Source of the DNA: a bacterium
GTDB lineage: Bacteria > Hydrothermota > Tepidihabitantia > SM23-42 > JAOAFX01
Direction of reading: 5' to 3'
Length of the DNA: 64,000 nucleotides
Assembly: GCA_036382775.1 (NCBI GenBank)
Contig: DASVHD010000046.1
Coordinates: 1-64,000 of the forward strand
Shown: positions 57,531-64,000 of the stretch, piece after piece
Layout of the letters: each line of letters begins with the position of its first letter
Position numbering within the stretch: the first letter of the stretch is position 1
Notes under the pieces: generated by a model
Databases searched by the model: none
What the model saw: the letters and a program-made list of their open reading frames with translations, nothing else
Told to the model about the DNA's origin: nothing
Made by a program: the position numbers and the translations under genes

Positions 57531-57558
57531 TTGACACGGGAAGCGTTTTAATTAGAAT
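57531..57558 (+). promoter_or_regulatory. Promoter of the GGDEF gene (leaderless)
   Basis: TTGACA (57531-57536), 16-nt spacer, TAGAAT (57553-57558); 5 nt to the ATG. It diverges from the pdxJ promoter. Confidence 0.72.
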
Positions 57559-57563
57559 TAAAT

Positions 57564-58763
57564 ATGCCGCCATTAGGACAATTAGGGGTTATGACGATCA
57601 TCATTCTGATCGGAGCATTTGCGCTGGTCATAGCGATCATAGTCGCCATCAGCAAATCAGCGAGCGCCAGTTCCAAAACCAGCTTCTTAAACCAGATCGG
57701 CATCCTCACGGACGAACTGGACCGTCAAAAAAGAGAGAACATCGCGATACGTTCCGAGATCAAACGCATCAATTCGCAAGACAACCTGTTTTTCGCTTCG
57801 ATGATCCGGGTGGCGTCCAAGCAGGATCCCGTCGAGATCGCGAGAGAAACCACAGCCCTTGTGGCGAACTTTCTTAACGCGCCCGAAGTCGCGATCTTCA
57901 TGCGGGATGAGAAAGGGAAACGGCTGAATATCATGGCTCAGCACGGCTTGAACGAGAACTGGCTGCCGAAGCTTGTCTACGAAAAAGGCGAGGGCAAGGT
58001 CGGCACGACTCTGGAAAAGAGGATCCCGCTGAGCCCCCGGGAATTCGAAATGCTCAGGATCAAAGAACCTTTTCCGATCTTCGATCCCACATTTTGCCAG
58101 CCGATCGTGTATCAGCAAGATATCTATGGCGTGATCGCGATCGTGCGCAACAGCGAGTTCGAAGAAAGGGAGAGGAGCATGCTGGGCGTGGTCGCGTCCA
58201 TCACCGGGATCGCGCTCAACAATACGCTGAGTTTCGCGTCCCTGCGCGATCTCGCTTCCATGGACCCGCTGACTAAGCTCTACAATATCGGACACTTCCG
58301 GGACCGTCTTGCCGAAGAATTGAACCGGGCGCGCCGCTTTCAGCATGATCTATCCATTTCGATCCTGGACCTTGATAATTTTAAATACTATAACGACACG
58401 TACGGACACCAGTCCGGCGACCAGCTGCTCATGCAGCTGGCACAGCAAATGACCAAACATTTCCGGGATACCGATGTCGTCGGGCGGTACGGCGGCGATG
58501 AATTCATCATCATGTTCCTGGAAACCAAGAAGCCGGAGGCGGCAAAAACCCTCAGTATCCTGCTGAATGAACTGTCTCTCCGTGATTTTGCGCGGGGGCA
58601 GGAAGAGCGCCGGATCACTTTTTCGGCCGGTGTCTCTTCATATCCCGAGGATGGCAGCAACCCCGGTGAACTGATAAAATGCGCGGACAAGGCGCTGTAT
58701 GAGGCAAAGGGGGCGGGACGCAATACGGTCCGCATGCATTTCCATCAGTTGGAAAAGATTTAA
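57564..58763 (+). CDS. Membrane-anchored diguanylate cyclase (GAF-like + GGDEF)
   Basis: An N-terminal membrane helix (MTIIILIGAFALVIAIIVAI) and a short coiled coil lead into a GAF-like sensor (~85-230: REMTTALVANFLNAPEVAIFMRDEKGKRL-type strand/helix pattern, VYQQDIYGVIAIV). The C-terminal GGDEF domain has DPLTKLYNIGHFRDRL, SISILDLDNFKYYNDTYGHQSGD, the intact signature RYGGDEF (310-314) and an RxxD inhibitory site RDTD (301-304). The active-site and I-site residues suggest a working, product-inhibited cyclase making cyclic di-GMP. The input signal is unknown. Confidence 0.88.
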   Translation: MPPLGQLGVMTIIILIGAFALVIAIIVAISKSASASSKTSFLNQIGILTDELDRQKRENIAIRSEIKRINSQDNLFFASMIRVASKQDPVEIARETTALVANFLNAPEVAIFMRDEKGKRLNIMAQHGLNENWLPKLVYEKGEGKVGTTLEKRIPLSPREFEMLRIKEPFPIFDPTFCQPIVYQQDIYGVIAIVRNSEFEERERSMLGVVASITGIALNNTLSFASLRDLASMDPLTKLYNIGHFRDRLAEELNRARRFQHDLSISILDLDNFKYYNDTYGHQSGDQLLMQLAQQMTKHFRDTDVVGRYGGDEFIIMFLETKKPEAAKTLSILLNELSLRDFARGQEERRITFSAGVSSYPEDGSNPGELIKCADKALYEAKGAGRNTVRMHFHQLEKI

Positions 58764-58848
58764 GATCACGAATACTGCGAATTACAGCAAATACCACGAA
58801 TGTTAAATAGATTTGGATTTAGAATTTTGATATTGTTTAGAATTTCCA

Positions 58849-59898
58849 ATGAATAGTCCTGCTCAGTGCATAATCGCCGAGATTAAAAAGCTCTGTGACC
58901 GCCAGATAAACCTGATGGAGGTCTGCGGTACCCATACAATGGCGATCGCGGCTGCCGGCATCAGGAATATGATGCCCGGGAACCTGAAACTGCTATCAGG
59001 CCCGGGCTGCCCGGTTTGCGTCACGCCGCTGTCCGTTATTGATCACGCGATCGAACTCGCAAGGCAGTCGGACATGATCATCACGACCTTCGGCGACATG
59101 GTGCGCGTGCCTGGCTCACGGTCCAGCCTGGAGATATATCATCCGCGCATTGTCTATTCAGCCCGGGATGCCCTGGTGCTTGCCGAACAGAACCCCGGCC
59201 AGGAGATAATTTTTATCGGCATCGGGTTCGAGACGACTTCGCCTTCGATCGCCGCGACTATCATGGAAGCATCGAAAAAAAAGGTAAAGAATTTTTCGGT
59301 CCTGCCCGCCGTCAAATCGATCCCGCCCGCGCTTGATCTCATCGCCCGGTCCCGCCGGATCAATGTTCATGGTCTTATCCTGCCCGGCCACGTTTCGACC
59401 ATCATCGGCACGCACCCCTATCAGTTCCTTGCCGGGGTCCATCATATACCGGGCTGCGTGACTGGATTTGAGCCGATCGACATCCTGCAGGGTATTCTTG
59501 ACCTGGTGCGGCAGATCGTGAAAAATGAAGCGCGGATCGATAATGAATACGCGCGGGTCGTCAAGCCTGAGGGTAACCAGACCGCACTCACCATGCTGGC
59601 GCGTGTTTTTGTGCCGGCTGACAGCGAATGGCGCGGGATCGGTGTCATTCCCGGGTCCGGGCTAGCCATACGCGCCGAGTACCGGGATCATGACGCGAGC
59701 AGGAAATTCAAACTGAAGACACCGATAAGCGCGGAACCAAAAGGATGCATATGCGGCAAGGTTCTGCTGGGTTTGAAGACACCCGCTCAATGCGCGCTGT
59801 TCGGCAAGAAATGCACGCCGGCTTCGCCGGTCGGCGCTTGCATGGTCTCCAGCGAAGGTTCATGCGCGGCGTATTATAGATACGGCTTGAAAAAATAA
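58849..59898 (+). CDS. hypD: [NiFe]-hydrogenase maturation protein HypD
   Basis: HypD, with HypC, assembles the Fe(CN)2CO unit of NiFe hydrogenases. All landmark Cys are present: VCGTHTMAI (C26), GPGCPVC (C54, C57), and the C-terminal iron-sulfur cluster segment with CICGKVLLG, CALFGKKC and CMVSSEGSCAAYY. GIGFETTSPSIAA is another family motif. The length (349 aa) is typical. No other hyp gene lies in the window, so the rest of the maturation set must be elsewhere. TAGAAT lies 5 nt before the ATG but no good -35 is present at 16 nt. Confidence 0.95.
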   Translation: MNSPAQCIIAEIKKLCDRQINLMEVCGTHTMAIAAAGIRNMMPGNLKLLSGPGCPVCVTPLSVIDHAIELARQSDMIITTFGDMVRVPGSRSSLEIYHPRIVYSARDALVLAEQNPGQEIIFIGIGFETTSPSIAATIMEASKKKVKNFSVLPAVKSIPPALDLIARSRRINVHGLILPGHVSTIIGTHPYQFLAGVHHIPGCVTGFEPIDILQGILDLVRQIVKNEARIDNEYARVVKPEGNQTALTMLARVFVPADSEWRGIGVIPGSGLAIRAEYRDHDASRKFKLKTPISAEPKGCICGKVLLGLKTPAQCALFGKKCTPASPVGACMVSSEGSCAAYYRYGLKK

Positions 59899-60028
59899 TG
59901 AAGTTGGGAAGGTGAGAGGTTAGGAAGATAAGAAGTTGGGAGAAAACAGAAAATTATAAAGGGGAGCAAAAGATACACGCTTAGGCTGTAAACACGCTTT
60001 GCTGAAAAAAGCGAAATTAAGAGATAAG
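59899..60028. repeat. GAAGTTGGGAAGGTGAGAGG-type purine string
   Basis: Short iterated GAAGTTGGGA / GGTTAGGAAGATAAG units between hypD and the radical SAM gene, related to those at 12319 and 39940. No gene is seen. Confidence 0.5.
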
Positions 60029-60904
60029 ATGAAAAAAATTACACAAGAATTAATCAGCGAACTATATGACCTGTTATCGCCCTGCCGGCTCTGCCCTAAT
60101 GACTGCCGGGCGGAGCGTATAAAAGGGGAGACCGGGTCATGCCGCGCCGGGTCCGATCCGAAGGTTTCCTCCTATCACCAGCATTTCGGCGAAGAGCCAC
60201 AGCTGATCGGCACCAGCGGCTCAGGCACGATATTTTTTGCGCATTGCAACATGCACTGCGTGTTCTGTCAGAACTACGATGTCAGCCAATCCGGTATCGG
60301 AAAGCAGATTGGCGTCAGGCGTTTGTGCGAGATGATGCTCGAACTTCAGGAACTGGGCAGCCACAACATCAACCTGGTAACGCCGACGCCCTGGGTACCG
60401 CAGATCGTGGATGCCCTGATGCTGGCGCAGGCCGGCGGTCTGACCATCCCCGTGGTCTATAACTGCGGCGGTTATGAATCGACTCGAACGCTGAAATTAC
60501 TGGACGGCGTGATCGATATCTATATGCCGGACATTAAGTATAGTGATAATGCCTTGGCTTTCAAATATTCAGGGGTAAAAGACTACTGGGATACCGCGCG
60601 GCCGGCGCTTGTGGAAATGCATAGGCAGGTTGGGGATATGGTGACCGGCCAAGGAGGGATAGTGCAAAAGGGGCTATTGATCCGCCATCTGGTTTTACCC
60701 GGAGATCTGGCCGGTACTGCCGCCTGCCTGGAGTTTATCGGCATGAAGATCTCGCGCAAAGCAGCGGTGAACATCATGGCTCAGTACCATCCGGCGTTTC
60801 GGGCAAATGAGTTTCCGGAACTAAGCCGCCGGATCACGCCGGGGGAATACCAGAGGGCACTCAAGATCGCCGACGAATTCGGATTGGCCGATACACTTAT
60901 TTGA
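60029..60904 (+). CDS. PflX-like (COG1313) radical SAM protein
   Basis: Radical SAM enzyme of the PflA-homologue COG1313 type. An N-terminal Cys-rich module, CRLCPNDC...GETGSC (C19, C22, C26, C38), precedes the cluster motif HCNMHCVFCQNYD (C73, C77, C80). Further family features are LVTPTPWVPQIV, VYNCGGYESTRTLKLLDGVIDIYMPDIKYSD and IRHLVLPGD. The substrate is unknown; members are loosely called pyruvate-formate-lyase-activating-like, but no glycyl-radical enzyme is adjacent. The ATG giving MKKITQEL is chosen; the frame extends ten codons upstream from a TTG with no better signal. Confidence 0.85.
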   Translation: MKKITQELISELYDLLSPCRLCPNDCRAERIKGETGSCRAGSDPKVSSYHQHFGEEPQLIGTSGSGTIFFAHCNMHCVFCQNYDVSQSGIGKQIGVRRLCEMMLELQELGSHNINLVTPTPWVPQIVDALMLAQAGGLTIPVVYNCGGYESTRTLKLLDGVIDIYMPDIKYSDNALAFKYSGVKDYWDTARPALVEMHRQVGDMVTGQGGIVQKGLLIRHLVLPGDLAGTAACLEFIGMKISRKAAVNIMAQYHPAFRANEFPELSRRITPGEYQRALKIADEFGLADTLI

Positions 60905-60987
60905 ACGCGCATGGTCTTCCATAAATAAAATATAAAATAAATGAACGATCATAATTCTCGCCGGCATTGACCATATGAAAGGCATGC

Positions 60988-61015
60988 TTGACTGAATGCT
61001 ATTTTCTATTATAGT
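60988..61015 (+). promoter_or_regulatory. Promoter of the otsAB operon (leaderless)
   Basis: TTGACT (60988-60993), 16-nt spacer, TATAGT (61010-61015); 6 nt to the ATG. Confidence 0.72.
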
Positions 61016-61021
61016 AATATA

Positions 61022-63226
61022 ATGAAAATGATCATCGTGTCCAACCGACTGCCGGTCACTGTGGTCCAGGAGGGCGATGCCATGACGTTCAAAGAAAGCT
61101 CCGGTGGTTTGGTCTCAGGTCTGAGCGCTTATCTGGATTCGCTCAAGAGCTCGTCTTTTGCAAAGTCCGATTACACATGGCTGGGGTGGCCCGGTACTTC
61201 AATAGATAAAAAATTCAACAACAAGGTAAGGTCTGAACTGCTCGCTAAATTCCAGGCTTACCCGGTTTTTCTTACCGAGCAAGAGATGGATAAATTCTAC
61301 CTGGGATTCTGCAATAAGACGATCTGGCCGCTTTTCCATTATTTTCCCTCCTATGTCACGTACGATGATGATTACTGGATCCGATACAGATCGGTCAACG
61401 AGATGTTCTGCAACGCCGTGTTGGAAATTACAAAACCCGATGACGTTATATGGGTGCACGATTATCATCTTATGTTGTTACCTGGGCTTTTACGGGATAA
61501 AATGCCGGGATTGTCGATCGGATATTTCCATCACATTCCGTTTCCGTCCTTCGAATTATTCCGGCAGCTGCCGGGAAAGTGCCGGTTTGAACTTCTCAAC
61601 GGCCTGCTGGGTGCCGATTTGATAGGTTTCCATACCCAGGAATACACACAGTATTTTTTAAGATGCGTCTTGAGGATTTTGGGCTATGAACATGACATGG
61701 GTCTTATTAACATGACGAACCATGTCGCCAAGGCAGATACGTTTCCCATGGGCATAGACTACGCAAAATTCAACGAGGCCGGCACCGCGCCCGGCGTAAA
61801 AGAACAGGAAGAGGAACTCAAAAGCGAATTGGCCAAATACCGCGTTGTTCTTTCGATCGACCGTCTTGATTATACGAAGGGCGTGGTGAACCGGCTGCGC
61901 GGTTATGAACTTTTTCTCGAAAAAAATCCCGATTATCGAAAAAAAGTCGTGCTGGTTCTGATCCTCGTACCTTCCCGTATCGGCGTGGATAGTTATCAGA
62001 ATATGAAAAAACAGATCGATGAATTGGTAGGGAAGATCAATGGCAAGTTCGGTGATATTGATTGGACGCCCATAATTTATCAGTATAAATTCCTGCCTTT
62101 CGAGCCACTGCTAGCTCTGTACAGGACTGGTGACATCTGCCTGGTGACGCCCTTGAGGGACGGCATGAACCTGGTGGCAAAAGAGTACGTCGCTTCTCGA
62201 TCCGACCTTAAAGGCATACTTATCCTCAGCGAAATGGCCGGGGCGGCAAAGGAAATGGGTGAAGCGATCATAATCAACCCTAATAGCGTTGAGGAATTGA
62301 CCGCGGCGCTGAAGCAGGCACTGGATATGACCGAGGAAGAGCAAACGCATCGGAACCAAGCGATGCAGAACCGGCTGCAGCGTTATGATGTCGTGCGGTG
62401 GGCCACCGATTTCATCGATGAACTTCGATCGATCAAAAAGATGCAGGCGGAAAGATTCTATGCTAAACTCATAAATCCTGAAATAAAAAATCACCTGCTC
62501 GACGATTTTAAAAAGGCGCAGAGGAAACTGATCTTCCTGGACTATGACGGCACTATCGTTCCATTCACCGTCGATCCGCGCAAGGCTAAACCTACCAATG
62601 AGATCCTGACGACCCTCGGGCAGATCTCATCCAAGGAGGACATAGATCTGATCATTGTGAGCGGCCGTGACCGGGCAACTCTCACCGATTGGCTTGGCAA
62701 ATTGAATATCGGATTGGTGGCTGAACACGGCGTATGGATAAAAGAGCCGGAAAATGACTGGCAAATGATCAAGCCGATGCTGGGTGACTGGAAAGCGAAG
62801 ATCCTGCCGATCCTCATAACGTATGCGGACCGTTTACCTGGATCCTTCGTCGAAGAAAAGGAATTTTCGGTCGTGTGGCACTATCGCGGGGCCGATCCTG
62901 AACTTGGCGCCCTGCGCGCCAAGGAGCTGATGGATGAACTCGTCGAGTACACGGCCAACATGGACGTACAGGTCCTTCAGGGCAGCAAGGTCATTGAGGT
63001 AAGAAATGCCGGAGTGAATAAGGGCGTCGCAGCGATGCATTTCTTAACGGCACGGGATCATGATTTCATCATGGCGATCGGGGACGACTGGACCGATGAG
63101 GAGCTCTTTAAAGCCTTGCCGCCGAGATCGTATACGATCAGGGTCGGAGTTGTGTCTTCATACGCGCTCTATAATCTTCGCGATTATATGGAAGTCCGCC
63201 GGCTGCTTGAACAATTGGCGCGATGA
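61022..63226 (+). CDS. otsAB: Bifunctional trehalose-6-phosphate synthase/phosphatase (OtsA-OtsB fusion)
   Basis: 734 residues. The N-terminal GT20 domain (~1-480) has SNRLPVTV, SSGGLVSGL, WLGWPG, VIWVHDYHLMLLP, GYFHHIPFPS and VVLSIDRLDYTKGVVNRL, the full set of OtsA motifs, and would make trehalose 6-phosphate from UDP-glucose and glucose 6-phosphate. The C-terminal HAD phosphatase (from ~500) has IFLDYDGTIVPF (D507, D509), IIVSGRD and GDDWTDEELF, and would release trehalose. Both halves look complete. It overlaps the next gene by 4 bp. Trehalose protects against desiccation and osmotic or heat stress. The -10 lies 6 nt before the ATG. Confidence 0.94.
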   Translation: MKMIIVSNRLPVTVVQEGDAMTFKESSGGLVSGLSAYLDSLKSSSFAKSDYTWLGWPGTSIDKKFNNKVRSELLAKFQAYPVFLTEQEMDKFYLGFCNKTIWPLFHYFPSYVTYDDDYWIRYRSVNEMFCNAVLEITKPDDVIWVHDYHLMLLPGLLRDKMPGLSIGYFHHIPFPSFELFRQLPGKCRFELLNGLLGADLIGFHTQEYTQYFLRCVLRILGYEHDMGLINMTNHVAKADTFPMGIDYAKFNEAGTAPGVKEQEEELKSELAKYRVVLSIDRLDYTKGVVNRLRGYELFLEKNPDYRKKVVLVLILVPSRIGVDSYQNMKKQIDELVGKINGKFGDIDWTPIIYQYKFLPFEPLLALYRTGDICLVTPLRDGMNLVAKEYVASRSDLKGILILSEMAGAAKEMGEAIIINPNSVEELTAALKQALDMTEEEQTHRNQAMQNRLQRYDVVRWATDFIDELRSIKKMQAERFYAKLINPEIKNHLLDDFKKAQRKLIFLDYDGTIVPFTVDPRKAKPTNEILTTLGQISSKEDIDLIIVSGRDRATLTDWLGKLNIGLVAEHGVWIKEPENDWQMIKPMLGDWKAKILPILITYADRLPGSFVEEKEFSVVWHYRGADPELGALRAKELMDELVEYTANMDVQVLQGSKVIEVRNAGVNKGVAAMHFLTARDHDFIMAIGDDWTDEELFKALPPRSYTIRVGVVSSYALYNLRDYMEVRRLLEQLAR

Positions 63227-63867
63227 ACGAACCCTTTATTTTCTACACGCGGTTCAACCTTGTGCGTCTGCTCGGTATCAAAGTCTGCAGCCCGGCCGAG
63301 CTGTTGGTGGGGATAAAGTCGGTCCCACTATCCTCCATATATTACCATACCCACCGGTTCTTGCAGCAGCATAACTGCCTGTCGCCCGAGCCGCCCAATG
63401 ATTTCGCCTACTGGCTGACAAATACTGTAAACATGAAAGAGCTGGGCGAGGCATTTGCCAGCATTGACACGGTCTCTTACGACACCCTCGAGGGCATCAG
63501 GAGCGTATTTGTGAATACCCTGGAGAATTACCTGTCGAAAGGCCGGCAATCACCCCTTTGCGCGCCCGGCGAAGAATTTCATTTTATGAGCTGCACGACA
63601 TTCGTCATATCTACCGGATCCGAAGCGGCCGGCCTGGCAGAATTGGCCGATAATATAAAGAAGATCAGCGTTGATTCTCTTTATTATCACATGTTCGAAG
63701 CCCGCCTGCGGCTGGGCAAGGGCGGAAATGATTTTGCCCGGTGGTGCGACAGTATTAATGAAAAAACCCTGGCAGCGCAGCTGCGAAAGCTGGATCCTTA
63801 CACGTGCACGCTGGAGACTTTAAGGGCAAGAATTTTGTATTTGATATCAGAATATGCCGAACATTAA
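63223..63867 (+). CDS. DUF5752 family protein with internal duplication
   Basis: 214 residues, soluble. Two ~85-residue repeats are recognisable: LLVGIKSVPLSSIYYHTHRFL...NDFAYWLTNTVNMKELGEAF and LADNIKKISVDSLYYHMFEARL...NDFARWCDSINEKTLAAQL. Each has an 'S(I/L)YYH' and an 'NDFA.W' core and ends in a helix ('LEGIRSVFVNTLENYL', 'LETLRARILYLISEY'). DUF5752 is uncharacterised. Its position between OtsAB and a TreT-like glycosyltransferase, overlapping both, strongly suggests a role in trehalose or related glycoside metabolism, perhaps regulatory. The conserved His/Asp pairs could be functional; no catalytic assignment is possible. Confidence 0.75.
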   Translation: MNEPFIFYTRFNLVRLLGIKVCSPAELLVGIKSVPLSSIYYHTHRFLQQHNCLSPEPPNDFAYWLTNTVNMKELGEAFASIDTVSYDTLEGIRSVFVNTLENYLSKGRQSPLCAPGEEFHFMSCTTFVISTGSEAAGLAELADNIKKISVDSLYYHMFEARLRLGKGGNDFARWCDSINEKTLAAQLRKLDPYTCTLETLRARILYLISEYAEH

Positions 63868-64000
63868 CGATTATTCCTCGATCTGCGGTCAGAGCGTGGT
63901 CGATGAGTTGTTCCTGCTGGCTGAAAAAATCAGAGGCAGAGTGATCCAGAACATCAATTCCACGCCAGTCGGCGGCGGAGTCGCGGAGATCCTCACGAAT
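63854..64000 (+). CDS. TreT-like glycosyltransferase, 5' part only
   Basis: The first 49 codons run to the window edge. The sequence includes DYSSICGQSVVDELFLLAEKI and then VIQNINSTPVGGGVAEIL, the near-invariant N-terminal motif (NST..GGGVAE.L) of trehalose glycosyltransferring synthase and related GT4 enzymes. TreT joins a nucleotide-activated glucose to glucose to give trehalose in one step (reversible). It overlaps the DUF5752 gene by 14 bp. If complete, the locus would carry two different trehalose-forming routes. The C-terminal part cannot be seen. Confidence 0.75.
   Translation, partial: MPNINDYSSICGQSVVDELFLLAEKIRGRVIQNINSTPVGGGVAEILTN

Noticed and set aside
58816-58843. A leaderless promoter for hypD
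   Set aside because: TAGAAT lies 5 nt before the ATG, but the hexamer 16 nt upstream (GATTTA) is a poor -35, so it was not counted in the promoter set.
1-64000. tRNA, rRNA, riboswitch or transposase genes
   Set aside because: I looked in the larger gaps for cloverleaf or T-loop (GGTTCGAATCC-like) sequence, cobalamin/SAM riboswitch boxes near the corrinoid genes and transposase motifs, and saw none; a covariance-model search would be needed to be certain.

Overview
The window reads as one contig from an uncultivated Gram-negative-type bacterium. Four secreted proteins end in the same kind of FlgD-like / type IX-style sorting tail, and there are also a secretin, lipoproteins, SecD/SecF, a TPR mannosyltransferase-like membrane protein and DUF4097/SHOCT/LiaF-type envelope genes. 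This combination fits an FCB-related candidate phylum such as WOR-3 (Stahlbacteria). That placement is inferred from gene content only and has not been tested. I found no tRNA, rRNA, CRISPR array or transposase.

Layout. 0-5 kb: a secretin, an APH-type kinase, an AbiEi/AbiEii toxin-antitoxin pair and small secreted proteins. 5-12 kb: an SBBP-repeat protein, a large STAND/TPR/BTAD regulator and comM (yifB). 12-27 kb: an accessory region of hypothetical proteins, a HEPN-like protein, a comM relic, a C10 (streptopain-like) protease, an FG-GAP/VCBS protein, a lipoprotein serpin, a methyltransferase and a TPR glycosyltransferase. This stretch is threaded with five full copies and one partial copy of a structured ~175-bp repeat, all in the same orientation, plus many smaller palindromic repeats. 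27.7-31.2 kb: a split corrinoid methyl-transfer operon (MttB-like, corrinoid protein, homocysteine S-methyltransferase).

31.5-43.3 kb: a DUF4389 protein, an adenylate cyclase/ATPase/TPR signalling protein, and the rpsP-khpA-trmD-rplS-rnhB-yraN block with no rimM between khpA and trmD. Next come a six-gene envelope-stress-like operon headed by a DUF2089 zinc-ribbon protein, and asnS. 43.6-52.6 kb: a glycosyltransferase / flippase-like / ugd / uxs / mscS operon, a substrate-binding lipoprotein fused to a TonB C-terminal domain, a secreted sorting-tail protein and a TtcA remnant. 52.6-57.4 kb (minus strand): pdxJ-secD-secF-pgpA-pncC(cinA)-thpR. 57.5-64 kb: a diguanylate cyclase, hypD, a PflX-like radical SAM protein, and a trehalose locus (otsA-otsB fusion, DUF5752 protein, start of a TreT-like glycosyltransferase) that runs off the end.

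Two properties recur across the window. First, every promoter I could recognise (23 of them) has a sigma70-like -35 and -10 separated by exactly 16 nt. Second, ten of these place the -10 only 4-7 nt before the start codon, which implies leaderless mRNAs. Those genes are mainly cytosolic or housekeeping, while secreted and small membrane proteins have leaders with strong Shine-Dalgarno sequences. Palindromic repeats also appear to have entered coding sequence: in-frame in the STAND regulator, at the 3' end of a secreted-protein gene, and at the 3' end of the corrinoid-protein gene.
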